Program-made: the position numbers and the translations under genes
Assembly (NCBI GenBank): GCA_964384945.1
Contig: CAYLMK010000001.1
Location: 372,001-436,000 of the forward strand
Length of the DNA: 64,000 nucleotides
Direction of reading: 5' to 3'
Source: S015-6 sp964384945
GTDB lineage: Bacteria; Desulfobacterota; DSWW01
Part shown: positions 48,495 through 57,716 of the stretch, piece by piece
Numbering within the stretch: the stretch's first letter is position 1
How the letters are laid out: each line of letters opens with the position of its first letter
The notes under the pieces: model-generated
Database searches by the model: none
Told to the model about the DNA's origin: nothing
The model's input: only the letters and a program-made list of their open reading frames with translations

Positions 48495-49406
48495 ATGGAG
48501 ACACTGAAGACCATGACCTACGAGGCGGACGGGAGGATCGCCAGGATCACGCTCAACCGCCCCGAACGGGGCAACGGGATCACCATGGACCTGCCGCGAG
48601 AGCTCGCCCGCTGCGTGGAACGGGCCGATCTGGACCCTTCGGTCCACGTGATCGCCCTGGCAGGCAAAGGCAAGGGGTTCTGCGGGGGCTACGACCTCGT
48701 GGACAGCGCCGAGGGCATGGGAAGATTCGGAAACGCAGGTTCGATCAAGGGCTCTGCCCTGGATCCCATGGTCATCGCGCAGAACCACAACCCGGCGGAC
48801 GTGTGGGACCCGATGGTCGACTACCAGATGATGTCCCGCAACGTGCGCGGGTTCATGAGCCTGTTCCACGCGAACAAGCCCGTGGTCTGCAAGGTGCACG
48901 GCTTCTGCGTGGCGGGCGGCACGGACATGGCCCTGTGCAGCGATCTTCTGGTCATCGCGGAGGACGCGAAGATCGGCTATCCGCCCGCGCGCGTCTGGGG
49001 ATCCCCGACCACGTCTGTCTGGGCATTCCGCATCGGGATCGAAAAGGCCAAGCGGCTTCTCTTCACCGGGGACTGTCTGAACGGCAGGGAGGCGGTCGAA
49101 TGGGGGCTCGCCACCGAGTGCGCACCGGCCGACCGTCTCGATGAACGGTTCGAGATCCTGCTCGGCAGGATCGCCCGTCTGCCGGTGAACCAGCTCATCA
49201 TGATGAAGCTCCTCATCAACCAGACCGTGCTCGCCGCGGGCTTGCAGCCCACGCAGATCCTGGGAACGATCCTGGACGGCATCGGCCGCCACACGAGGGA
49301 GGGCTACGCCTTTCAACGGCGCGCCGCCGAGGCCGGCTTCAGGCAGGCCGTGCGCGAGCGGGACGAACCCTTCGGCGACTTCGGCGCGAGCACGTTCAAG
49401 GGGTGA
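48495..49406 (+). CDS. Enoyl-CoA hydratase/isomerase family protein (second, longer)
   Basis: 303 residues, AAAGGAGAAC before the ATG. The fold is crotonase (ITLNRPERGNGITMDLPRELARCV; FCGGYDLVDSAEG; HGFCVAGGTDMALCSDLLVIAEDAKIGYPPARVWGSP), but the usual catalytic Glu residues in the GLPE/PELGL block are replaced by YPPARVWGS. An extra ~35-residue loop after GGYDL holds DVWDPMVDYQMMSRN. It is likely an acyl-CoA isomerase or hydrolase rather than a classical hydratase. Confidence 0.82.
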   Translation: METLKTMTYEADGRIARITLNRPERGNGITMDLPRELARCVERADLDPSVHVIALAGKGKGFCGGYDLVDSAEGMGRFGNAGSIKGSALDPMVIAQNHNPADVWDPMVDYQMMSRNVRGFMSLFHANKPVVCKVHGFCVAGGTDMALCSDLLVIAEDAKIGYPPARVWGSPTTSVWAFRIGIEKAKRLLFTGDCLNGREAVEWGLATECAPADRLDERFEILLGRIARLPVNQLIMMKLLINQTVLAAGLQPTQILGTILDGIGRHTREGYAFQRRAAEAGFRQAVRERDEPFGDFGASTFKG

Positions 49407-49484
49407 TTCCGTCTGCGGGAAAGACCGTTCGCACCCTGCGGGCAGGAGCCGCGGTCAGGCCCGGGAGAGGAGGCCCGTCTCTTT

Positions 49485-51134
49485 CTATTGGACCCGCCAG
49501 ATCGTATAGTTGCCGAAGACCGCCACCGGCCGATAGCGAGTCCGGATCCACCGATCCAGGTAGCGGACGCCGCTGCTGACGCTGCTGTCGTTCGGCTCCG
49601 ATGGTGCCGGCCACTCGGCCAGCACGATCCATTTCACGCCCCGCCGTTCGATGTCCCGAGCGATGGTCTGTTGCACCTCCAGCGTAGTGGCGACCCCGGG
49701 GTGCAGTTCGTGATAGGCCGTCGGGCAGGGTCGGCCGGCCAGGAAGTAGAACGCCGCATCGTTGAAGAGGATGAGATCGTGACGGTGGTTCCCCACGAAG
49801 ATCGGCTCATCGGGTGCCGTCACGTTGCGTACAAGCTCGATCGCCTGTGCCTGGTAGGAGCTGAGAACGGCGCAACCGGCCCGCTCCACCTCGGAATGGC
49901 ACGAAAAAGGGGACGCATACCGCACAGTATCCGACAGAGCCTGAGCGGCGGGACGAAGGTGCGCTCCCAGGAATGACGCCGCCAGCGCCGTGAGGGCCGC
50001 AGCCGCCGCGCCGACCGTCACCGGACGGCGCCTCCGGTCCTCCCACGGCACGCGGCCGACCAGGAAGGCGAACGCCAGAGAGGCCCAGATCGAGGCAGGC
50101 AGCACATGGATCCAGTCATACCGGCTGAGCGCCTGCGCAAAGACCAACCCACCGAATGCGATCACCAAGGCTCCGCCGGTGCGATTCCGCGCTGCAGGCT
50201 CGTCCTCCGCCCTGCGTTTGAAGAGCGAAACGCCGATGCTCAGTGCCGAAATGACGAAGATCGCAGGCGGAAGGTAGAACTGCGCCCAGCGGACGTACTC
50301 GGACGGACTTTGAAAGAACAGCTTGAAATCGGGCACGAGCCGGGGATAGGGCAGATGCCGCACCCTGCGGAAGGTGGTCAGGGGAAAGACCACCAATAGC
50401 TCCCAGATCCGCTTCGCCCCGGCGCCAAGAAGCAGATACAGATAGAAAGGCACGGCAACCGCGGCCGCGCAACCCAGGAAGACGCCCGCCGCCCGCAACA
50501 GTGCCCGGGGCCTGGCCGACGGCGAAGGCGGGCTCGACAGGACAGAGAAAACCCAGGCGAGAACGATCGCCACACCCGCATAGAGGCCCACGTCGACCCT
50601 GAAAAGGGCCGCCGCGCCCGTCAGCGCGCCGCTTGCGGCCAGCCAGCGCTGCCGGCCCGTCCCTGCGTATCGCATCCAGGAGAGCAGCGCAAAGGACGCC
50701 AGCGCCAGCGCAGGAAAGACCGCGTAAGAGTAGAACAGCCCCGTGCCGAGCCACAGCGTGATCAGGGCGGCGGCCGCGACGGCGGCCGGAACCGGGGCAA
50801 TGCGCCGACCCATCAGAAAGACACCCACCACCAGCGCAAAACGCACCAGGATGTCGTACAAACGCGCCGCTCCCAGGGTCGTACCGAACAGGCGGAAAAC
50901 GCCGGCCAGGGCATAGGATTGGCCGGCGGGATAGACCGTCCAGAAGTCTCGGTACGGGATCTCGCCCTTCAGAACCCGTTCGCCGCCCACCAGGGCAAAG
51001 CCCTCGTCGTACACATGCACAAAGGTGCGAAACGAGACAAAGAGGAAAAGCAGCGCGAGGGCGGAACAGACCAGCAGACAGGCTTTCCTCAGCCCCTTGC
51101 TGGACACAAACGGGGCGGTTTGAGCCGTCGCCAT
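49485..51134 (-). CDS. Integral membrane glycosyltransferase-like protein (GT39/ArnT-type)
   Basis: 549 residues with about eleven predicted membrane helices. After the first helix the loop reads HVYDEGFALVGGERVLKGEIPYRDFWTVYPAGQ, containing the acidic DEG motif and the GEIPYRDF block of polyprenyl-phosphate-sugar glycosyltransferases (GT39/GT83-like). The C-terminal ~130 residues are periplasmic (ALSDTVRYASPFSCHSEVERAGC...). It likely transfers a sugar from a lipid donor in the periplasm. No glycan biosynthesis genes are adjacent. It is convergent with the crotonases. Confidence 0.78.
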   Translation of the reverse strand: MATAQTAPFVSSKGLRKACLLVCSALALLFLFVSFRTFVHVYDEGFALVGGERVLKGEIPYRDFWTVYPAGQSYALAGVFRLFGTTLGAARLYDILVRFALVVGVFLMGRRIAPVPAAVAAAALITLWLGTGLFYSYAVFPALALASFALLSWMRYAGTGRQRWLAASGALTGAAALFRVDVGLYAGVAIVLAWVFSVLSSPPSPSARPRALLRAAGVFLGCAAAVAVPFYLYLLLGAGAKRIWELLVVFPLTTFRRVRHLPYPRLVPDFKLFFQSPSEYVRWAQFYLPPAIFVISALSIGVSLFKRRAEDEPAARNRTGGALVIAFGGLVFAQALSRYDWIHVLPASIWASLAFAFLVGRVPWEDRRRRPVTVGAAAAALTALAASFLGAHLRPAAQALSDTVRYASPFSCHSEVERAGCAVLSSYQAQAIELVRNVTAPDEPIFVGNHRHDLILFNDAAFYFLAGRPCPTAYHELHPGVATTLEVQQTIARDIERRGVKWIVLAEWPAPSEPNDSSVSSGVRYLDRWIRTRYRPVAVFGNYTIWRVQ

Positions 51135-51223
51135 AGGACACCTGTCAGGGTCAGGCTTTCACGTTACACTCCACCATCTCGACACTTCCGGTTAAGGGAA
51201 CAAGGATCCGGCGGCCCGCCTTT

Positions 51224-52897
51224 TCAACTCTTCCTGCGCAGGGCCTTCTTGTCCACCTTTCCCACCGATGTGAGCGGGATCGCATCGACGAACTCGTAGA
51301 TCTTCGGTACTTTGTAGGGCGCGAGGTTCTCTTTCGCATACGCCCTGAGCTCGGCCTCGACTTCGGCGTCGGGTCTGTCCCGGTACGCTTCGCTCTTCTG
51401 AACCACGAGCTTCACGATCTCGCTGTCCGGCCGCTGCGGGTTGGGCAGCCCGATGAGGGCGCACATGCCGATGGCCGGGTGCTTGAACAGCTTGTCCTCC
51501 ACTTCGGAGGAGAAGACCTTGTACCCGCCCACGATGAGCATGTCCTTGGCCCGGTCCACCACGTAGACGTACCCGTCCTCGTCCATCCGGCCCACGTCCC
51601 CCGTGTGCATCCAGACGGCGCCGTCGTGCTCCCGCAGCGCGTTGCGCGTCTCCTCGGGCTTGTTGAGATAGCCCTTCATGACCTGCGGGCCGCTGCAGAT
51701 GAGCTCCCCTTCCCCACCCAAAGGCACCTGGGTCTCTCCATCGGCCAGGTCCACGATCCGGAGCCGGGTATTGGGCAGCGGCAAGCCGACGGAGCCGATC
51801 TTCTTCTTTCCCCTGACCGGGTTGACGGTGACGAGCGGGCTCGTTTCGGTCATGCCCCAGACCTCGACCATCTTCCCACGGCCCACCACCGCCTCCAGAT
51901 CCCTGACCGCCTCGGCCGGGAACGGGGCGGCCCCGGATCCGCAGTACTTCACCCGGGAGAAATCCTGCCTCCGGAATGCCTCCTCGGCAAGGAGCATCAT
52001 GTAAAGGGACGGCACATTGAGAAGCAGGGTCGGCCTGTACTTCTCGTATTCGCCGATGATGTGATCGACCTTCCTGGGGTCCGGAATGAGGATCTGCGTC
52101 ACCCCCCACGAAAGTGCGCAGGTCCCCAGAAACAGCCCGGCCTGGTGGAAAAAGGGAAACCCGCAGAGGAAGATCTCGTTGCCCTTTTCGAACTTCGACC
52201 AGTGCTCGAATTGGCACATGTTGGCGACCAGGTTCCGGTGGGTCAGGACTGCGCCCTTGGGCGGGCCCGTCGTCCCGCCCGTGTACTGGATGTAACAGGC
52301 CTCGTCGCCGGTGAACCCGACCCGAGGCGGTTCATCGGGACGGCTCGAGAAGAATCCCATGAAGGAAGCCACTTCCTTGCCGGCGAGCGGCCTGCCGACG
52401 GGGTAATCGGCAACGCTCGGCAGGCAGTCGAAGACGCCTGCGACCAGGACCTGCTTCACCTCCGGGGTCTGATCCGCGACCCCTGCGTACTTGGCCTCGA
52501 ACAGGAGATCCAGGGTGACGAGGGCCTTGGCCCCGCAATCTTTCAACTGGTAGACCATCTCCCCGGGCGTCAGCAGCGGGGAGAGCCCCGAGATCGCGCA
52601 TCCGGCACGCAGCGAACCGACCAGGGCGATCAGATACTGGGGGATGTTCGGCAGGTTGATGGCCACCAGGTCCCCCTTCCCCAGACCTCGTTCGCTCAAG
52701 GCCCGGGCAAACCGGCCCGAATGCTCCAGGAGTTCGCCGAAGGTCGTCGTAGCGCCCAGATAATGGAAGGCGGCTCGATGGGCGTATTCTTCGAATGCTC
52801 GAACAATCATCTCCGGGAGGGAGATGTCCGGGATTTCGATCTCGGCGCTTACATCCGGATCGTAGGACTTGAGCCACGGCTTGCTGTCGTAAAGCAT
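51224..52897 (-). CDS. Acyl-CoA ligase (AMP-forming), second in window
   Basis: 557 residues from the ATG at 52897, which follows GAGGAGG with ideal spacing; the frame upstream to 52963 is not used. P-loop YIQYTGGTTGPPKGAVLTH, GMTE-like motif VWGMTETSPLVT, MHTGDVGRMDEDGYVYVVDRAKDMLIVGGYKVFSSEVE and the catalytic Lys in LTSVGKVDKKALR are present. Long- or medium-chain fatty acyl-CoA synthetase family. Single gene between the glycosyltransferase and the methyltransferase. Confidence 0.9.
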   Translation of the reverse strand: MLYDSKPWLKSYDPDVSAEIEIPDISLPEMIVRAFEEYAHRAAFHYLGATTTFGELLEHSGRFARALSERGLGKGDLVAINLPNIPQYLIALVGSLRAGCAISGLSPLLTPGEMVYQLKDCGAKALVTLDLLFEAKYAGVADQTPEVKQVLVAGVFDCLPSVADYPVGRPLAGKEVASFMGFFSSRPDEPPRVGFTGDEACYIQYTGGTTGPPKGAVLTHRNLVANMCQFEHWSKFEKGNEIFLCGFPFFHQAGLFLGTCALSWGVTQILIPDPRKVDHIIGEYEKYRPTLLLNVPSLYMMLLAEEAFRRQDFSRVKYCGSGAAPFPAEAVRDLEAVVGRGKMVEVWGMTETSPLVTVNPVRGKKKIGSVGLPLPNTRLRIVDLADGETQVPLGGEGELICSGPQVMKGYLNKPEETRNALREHDGAVWMHTGDVGRMDEDGYVYVVDRAKDMLIVGGYKVFSSEVEDKLFKHPAIGMCALIGLPNPQRPDSEIVKLVVQKSEAYRDRPDAEVEAELRAYAKENLAPYKVPKIYEFVDAIPLTSVGKVDKKALRRKS

Positions 52898-53032
52898 GCT
52901 TGCCTCCTCGGTACGGGAAGGGCGTCCATCCCTTTCTTGATGGCGGAAATGTAGTCGGCTCAACCGTCGGGTGTCAAGCCGGCCGGCCTTCCTTTACAAG
53001 GCTCGCGGAGGGCTGCTATATTCCCGGCGCTT

Positions 53033-54205
53033 ATGTGGGACGAAGCCAAACCGATCGTCGTTCCCTGTGCCCGGGCGATCACACCCTACCTGCAGGGGGA
53101 GGTGGAAGCCCTGGGCTTCCCCGTGGTCTCCGTGTCGGAGTCCCTCGTAGAGACGGCGGGCACGCTCACCGACACCTTCCTTCTCAACCTCTCGCTCCGA
53201 ACGGGCCAGCGTGTTCTGTTCCTCCTGCGGGAATTCACCGCGCGCGAAGGCGATGAGCTGTACCGGGCAGTCACACGTCTCCCCTGGGAGGAGATGTTGC
53301 CCAAAGGGGGGTATGTCTCGGTGACTTCCTCGGTCGACAACCCCACCATCCGCGACTCCCGTTACGCCAATCTGCGGTTCAAGGATGCCGTGGTGGACCG
53401 GATCCGGCGGAAGACCGGAACGCGCCCGGACTCCGGGCCCCTGCGTACGCACACGGTTCTCCACCTGTATTGGAAGGAGGACCTCTGCCGGGTCTACCTG
53501 GACACCTCGGGGGAACCGCTCTCCAAACGCGGGTACCGGAAGATCCCGCTCCGGGCGCCGATGCAGGAGACCCTGGCCGCGGCCGTTGTCATCGCCGCCG
53601 GTTGGGACGGGAAGGGCGCGTTCGTGAACCCCATGTGCGGCAGCGGAACCCTGGCCGTGGAGGCCGCCCTTCTGGCCCTCGGCCGGGCCCCGGGTCTCCT
53701 GAGGAACAACTACGGCTTCATGCATCTGGCCGGATTCGACAGGGGCCTCTACCGGACAATCCGCAAAAGGGTGCGCGCAGCCTCGCGCAGGTCTTTTCCC
53801 GGCCGGATCATCGCCTCGGACCGGGACCCGGACGCGGTCGAGGCGGCCCGAAAGAACGCCGCCACGGCCGGGCTCAAGGACATGATCGAATTCCATGTCT
53901 GCGACTTCGCGGAGACGCCCGTGCCGCAGGGGGAGGGCTTGGTGGTGATCAACCCGGAATACGGCGAGAGGATGGGAGAGGTGAAGAGGCTCGGGCCGGT
54001 CTACAGCCGGATCGGCGACTTCTTCAAGAACCGTTGCCAGGGGTACCGGGGCTACGTCTTCACCGGCAACCTCTCCCTGGCAAAGAAGGTGGGCCTCAAG
54101 GCCCGGAGGCGAATCCGCTTCTTCAACAGCCGGATCGAGTGCAGGCTTCTGGAGTACGAACTCTACCCGGGAAGCCGCAGAGATAGGGGTCATGGGCTGG
54201 AATAA
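53033..54205 (+). CDS. THUMP-domain rRNA/tRNA methyltransferase (RlmL N-terminal-like)
   Basis: 390 residues. N-terminal THUMP domain (~1-150; CARAITPYLQGEVEALGFPVVSVSESLVE) and a Rossmann methyltransferase domain with SAM motif NPMCGSGTLAVEAALLA, motif I context, and ASDRDPDAVEAARKNAATAG. The catalytic NPPY motif is NPEYGERMG here; Pro to Glu at the second Pro is unusual. These enzymes make m2G in 23S rRNA or tRNA. Target unknown; RlmL-type by similarity. Confidence 0.8.
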   Translation: MWDEAKPIVVPCARAITPYLQGEVEALGFPVVSVSESLVETAGTLTDTFLLNLSLRTGQRVLFLLREFTAREGDELYRAVTRLPWEEMLPKGGYVSVTSSVDNPTIRDSRYANLRFKDAVVDRIRRKTGTRPDSGPLRTHTVLHLYWKEDLCRVYLDTSGEPLSKRGYRKIPLRAPMQETLAAAVVIAAGWDGKGAFVNPMCGSGTLAVEAALLALGRAPGLLRNNYGFMHLAGFDRGLYRTIRKRVRAASRRSFPGRIIASDRDPDAVEAARKNAATAGLKDMIEFHVCDFAETPVPQGEGLVVINPEYGERMGEVKRLGPVYSRIGDFFKNRCQGYRGYVFTGNLSLAKKVGLKARRRIRFFNSRIECRLLEYELYPGSRRDRGHGLE

Positions 54206-54414
54206 AGACCGGACAGAGGGAAACGACACACATGCAGGAGAGACCGCCACGGCGAGGATCTGTCAGGACCGGGATGCCGACCTTCCGGAGGAAGTCATGT
54301 CCGATCTCCCTGCGTATCCGCGCTTCGAAGTCGGGCCAGGATCCCTTCCAATCGTCTTGCGCTTCGCAGCACCTCGCCATACCGTTCATTTTGTAAGAAT
54401 CGAGCAGGACCCCG

Positions 54415-54672
54415 TCAGCCCCCCTTGGTCTCATCGAGGATCTCCAGAACGCAACGTCTCCTTGCCTTCATCGCCGCATTGTTGAGAATGGTGCGGATCG
54501 CGATCGCGGTTCTGCCCTGCTTCCCGATGACCTTCCCCATGTCCTCTTTGGCGACCGTGAGTTCGAGGATGGAAGTATTCTCCCCTTGCTTTTCACTCAC
54601 CCTCACCTGTTCGGGATGGTCGACCAGCGTCTTCGCCATGTACTCGACCAGCTCTCTCATGCTCTCCGGCAT
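54415..54672 (-). CDS. khpA: KH domain RNA-binding protein KhpA
   Basis: 85 residues from the ATG at 54672, which has GGAGGGAT before it; the longer frame from 54735 is not used. The sequence is the KhpA pattern: MRELVEYMAKTLVDHPEQVRV, then ILELTVAKEDMGKVIGKQGRTAIAIRTILNNAA with the GKQG loop of KH domains. In its relatives KhpA forms a dimer with KhpB and binds RNA, affecting small RNAs and translation. It is not next to rpsP here as in many genomes. The 209 bp before it (54206-54414) hold nothing I can identify. Confidence 0.9.
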   Translation of the reverse strand: MPESMRELVEYMAKTLVDHPEQVRVSEKQGENTSILELTVAKEDMGKVIGKQGRTAIAIRTILNNAAMKARRRCVLEILDETKGG

Positions 54673-54847
54673 CGCCGATCCCTCCATGCTCTCCACGGTC
54701 TCTTTTCCGGCTGGACAGGTAGGGAGAACGTTCACATCCGATGTTCGGGCGGTCTGTTACAAGCCGCCCCATGCTTTCAGAACCGATGGAGATGCACATC
54801 ATCCCGGTCGGGCGCTTGTTTTCTCCACGGGTTCTGTTTCGCAGACA

Positions 54848-55141
54848 TCATGGACTGGAATCCGGTCTGTAAATGGCGAACCCTTTCCCCTCGGGCGTTG
54901 TCCGGAAATCGACGACCATGCCTTCCAACGCCCGGATCAGATCGGCTCCGATCAGCAGGATCTTGACACCATCTTCGCTCTCCACGATCTGGTCTTCCGG
55001 CTTTTCCTTGTCCCAGATCATCTTCCACTTGCCCGCTTTCTTGGGGGAAGGAATCAGGCGGATCGTCTTCTCGGCATCCGTCCGCAGCCTGAGCAGCCTT
55101 GCCTTGAGTTTTTCCTTTGCAAATGCAGTCACGGTCAACAT
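54848..55141 (-). CDS. HesB/IscA-like protein lacking cysteines
   Basis: 97 residues from the ATG at 55141 with GGAGGCCCC upstream. The fold pattern fits the A-type FeS carrier family (MLTVTAFAKEKLKARL; IRLIPSPKKAGKWKMIWD; ILLIGADLIRALEGMVVDFR), but the three conserved cysteines that bind iron-sulfur clusters are absent; there is no Cys at all. So it probably has lost cluster binding and may be a regulatory or unknown-function relative. It is 175 bp downstream-neighbour of khpA on the same strand. Confidence 0.7.
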   Translation of the reverse strand: MLTVTAFAKEKLKARLLRLRTDAEKTIRLIPSPKKAGKWKMIWDKEKPEDQIVESEDGVKILLIGADLIRALEGMVVDFRTTPEGKGFAIYRPDSSP

Positions 55142-55424
55142 GGGGCCTCCTTTCGTAAGGAAATCCAGGACTCCCGCCGGCGGACGCCGGAAGACGCAAT
55201 CCCTCACGTTCAGGCGAACAGGGAGCGAAGAGCCTCGCCGCATCTGTCTTGCTCTTTTGCACTATCAAGAAAAGACCGGCACAGAAGCCCACGCCGGCGA
55301 TCTGATGTTCGAGGCTCTTCGATGTGAGGTGCCAAGTTCAGGATGGAATCAAGTCGGTACGATCTATATCCTCTTCAGGATACGCCCCTTTCAGAAAACA
55401 AGTCAAACGGAAATCACGAAAGAC

Positions 55425-57503
55425 TCAGAAATCCGTCCAGGTTTCCTCTCTGCCGGAGAAGAAGGCCTTCGGGTCGTCGATCCACTGGCGCGGGTCGGTG
55501 GCGGCGGCATCCACGACCGGGAGGATCAGCCGCGAGGGGTGTCCTTCGTCGTGAAGGATCCAATTCTCGGAAGGGACGAGGCTCGGGAGGAAGTGCGGAT
55601 AATCGGTGACCGCCACATCGATCCGGATCTGGTGGCCGGCCAGGAATACGTTCGCTGCGGGCCATATCTCGATCACGTATTCATAGGCCTCACCGCTCTC
55701 GGGCGGCACAGGGCTCGCATCCTCCGGGTACAGGAACGGATCATAGCCTTCTCCTGTCCAGTCCGGCCGGGCCGGGTCCGGGCGATGCGAGGCTGCGAGC
55801 CAACCGGAAGTGATGTTCCGCACACGGCCGTCCGGGAAGACATCGTTCAGGTTCACGGTCCAGTGCACGTCCCGCTGCTGCGCCCAGGGGATAAGAAGGG
55901 AAACATCGGTCCCGCTCGCCTCGGCCTGTTCGTACCAGATAGCGGGCGGGGCCTCGCAAGGGTCGCCGAAGTCCGATCGGGCCCAGAGCCGGAGCACGGA
56001 CGGCCCCGTGACCTCCACATCCCGGTTCAGGGGCGCGGTCGAAAAGGTGAGCAGGTGCCTCTCGTTTTCCCGCTCGTCTTCCGCATGGGGCGGAGGCGAG
56101 AAATCGCCGCCGCCCCATCGGACTGCAGATCGGGACTTCTGCCCGGTGAAACGGGCGGGGTCCTGCCGCGGATCGTAGGAGATGCCGCTCGTCGAGACGC
56201 CCTCGGGCCACGGCCCCCCCGGACCCGCTTCCCGGGACCAGAGGAGGCTCCCGTTGTTGAGCGACTCGTTCCGGTCGTGCTCCTGTCGTCGGCCGGAGAG
56301 GTAAAGGGTCTCGTAGCGCGCCCGCTCGAGCGGCCATTCCTTCTCCCTCCTCCACTGCTCGCGCCCGAGCACGTAGAGAATGACCGGCGCCGAGGGGTCC
56401 AGGATGTCGTAGTTCCGGTAGTCCGGGTCGTCGTCCGCCTTGAGGTGCCAGTCGAACCACCTCCGGTGAAGGAACTCCATGGGCAGCCCCGTCATGAAGG
56501 CGCCGGTTATGTGATACCAGGGGCCCACGATGATTCGCATCGGGCCCGCCCTTCCCCCTTCCCTCTCGATCCTTCGCTTCTCCTGTGTGATCCCGGCGAA
56601 GTTGAGCATGCTTCCCCGGGTGAAGATGTCCCACCAGCCGGCGGTCGTCAAGATCGGAATGCCGGCCGCCTCCTGCCAGCAGCTCATGGGGGAGCGTTCA
56701 TCGAAGAAGGGGCTGTCCGTCGTCCGGCTCAGCCACGACAGGACCTCCGCCTCCTGCTCCTTGTGCTCTTTCAGGGCCTTCAACCCGGACAGGACGTCCT
56801 CGAGCACGTGGTCGCGCCTGGGCCTGGCGAGCTGTGTGGGCGGCAGCTTGAACGAGAGATCGAGGGTGGACCGGGCCCAGAACAACATGAACTCCTGTTC
56901 GAAGATCCCGCCCTGAAAGAAGATGTCCCGGTAGGTGTCCGCATGGACGACGCCCGGGAGGATCGCCTTCAAATGCTCGGGCCTCCGGCCGGCCGCGAGC
57001 AGGGAGGTGATCCCCATGTAGCTCGGTCCGTACATGCCCACCTTCCCGTTGCTCCACGGCTGATCCGGAATCCAGTGGTCGATGACCCACGCCACGTCGT
57101 CGATCTCCCTGCCGGAGAGCGACTCCCACCCCCCTTCCGAGGATCCGCTGCCCATCACGTCCAGGATCACCACCGCATAGCCGCTCGAAACGAGGGAGTT
57201 GAAGGCCAGGATCCGCACGAACTCTCTCCGGTAGGCGGTCGCGATGAGGAGCACGGGAAAGCGCTCGTCCGAGGCGGGCCGGACTACGTTCACGTAGAGC
57301 TTCCGCTCCTGCGGTTCGTCCGGGCGAACGATGGGGATCCCCTTCTCTTCGAGAACGGGGTACGGCGTGGCCGGCTCCATCTGCGGCAGAGGGATCTTCC
57401 GGCTGCCTGCCGGCAGGCCCTCGTCTTGGGTCTCCGGGCCGCTGCCGCAGGAGAACAGGAGCAGGATTCCCGCAAGGGCACATCCGAACCTCTTCTTCCT
57501 CAT
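55425..57503 (-). CDS. CocE/NonD family hydrolase (X-Pro dipeptidyl-peptidase-like), lipoprotein
   Basis: 692 residues from the ATG at 57503, with lipobox LLLFSCGS; the 25-residue extension is not used. The nucleophile motif is GPSYMG (catalytic Ser); the His is in IVGPWYHITGAF, a hallmark of the family. C-terminal jelly-roll (~430-692, PLNRDVEVTGPSVLRLWA) is the CocE/XPDP beta domain. These enzymes hydrolyse esters or peptides of acyl groups (cocaine esterase, X-Pro peptidase). The substrate is not predictable. The 283-bp gap to the HesB-like gene (55142-55424) is non-coding. Confidence 0.88.
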   Translation of the reverse strand: MRKKRFGCALAGILLLFSCGSGPETQDEGLPAGSRKIPLPQMEPATPYPVLEEKGIPIVRPDEPQERKLYVNVVRPASDERFPVLLIATAYRREFVRILAFNSLVSSGYAVVILDVMGSGSSEGGWESLSGREIDDVAWVIDHWIPDQPWSNGKVGMYGPSYMGITSLLAAGRRPEHLKAILPGVVHADTYRDIFFQGGIFEQEFMLFWARSTLDLSFKLPPTQLARPRRDHVLEDVLSGLKALKEHKEQEAEVLSWLSRTTDSPFFDERSPMSCWQEAAGIPILTTAGWWDIFTRGSMLNFAGITQEKRRIEREGGRAGPMRIIVGPWYHITGAFMTGLPMEFLHRRWFDWHLKADDDPDYRNYDILDPSAPVILYVLGREQWRREKEWPLERARYETLYLSGRRQEHDRNESLNNGSLLWSREAGPGGPWPEGVSTSGISYDPRQDPARFTGQKSRSAVRWGGGDFSPPPHAEDERENERHLLTFSTAPLNRDVEVTGPSVLRLWARSDFGDPCEAPPAIWYEQAEASGTDVSLLIPWAQQRDVHWTVNLNDVFPDGRVRNITSGWLAASHRPDPARPDWTGEGYDPFLYPEDASPVPPESGEAYEYVIEIWPAANVFLAGHQIRIDVAVTDYPHFLPSLVPSENWILHDEGHPSRLILPVVDAAATDPRQWIDDPKAFFSGREETWTDF

Positions 57504-57716
57504 CGGAATTTCTCCGCACCGTTTCCGCGCCACGGGCCGAGAGCACGTCGGACATGGTAGTATCGACCGGGCGGCCATTTATTTCAAGCCGGAGGGGCTT
57601 CTCGCACGAGGGCCGGGCGGGTTCGCCGGGCACGGAATTGACCGATTCGACCGGATAGGCTTATGTTGGTTTTCCAGCCTGAAGACCAGGGTGACGGGAG
57701 ACGAAAAGAGCGGTAG

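Noticed and set aside
54873..57560. An 895-codon plus-strand frame opposite the CocE hydrolase and HesB-like gene
   Set aside because: It crosses several genes and has shadow composition; the opposite strand carries the GPSYMG and GPWYH motifs.
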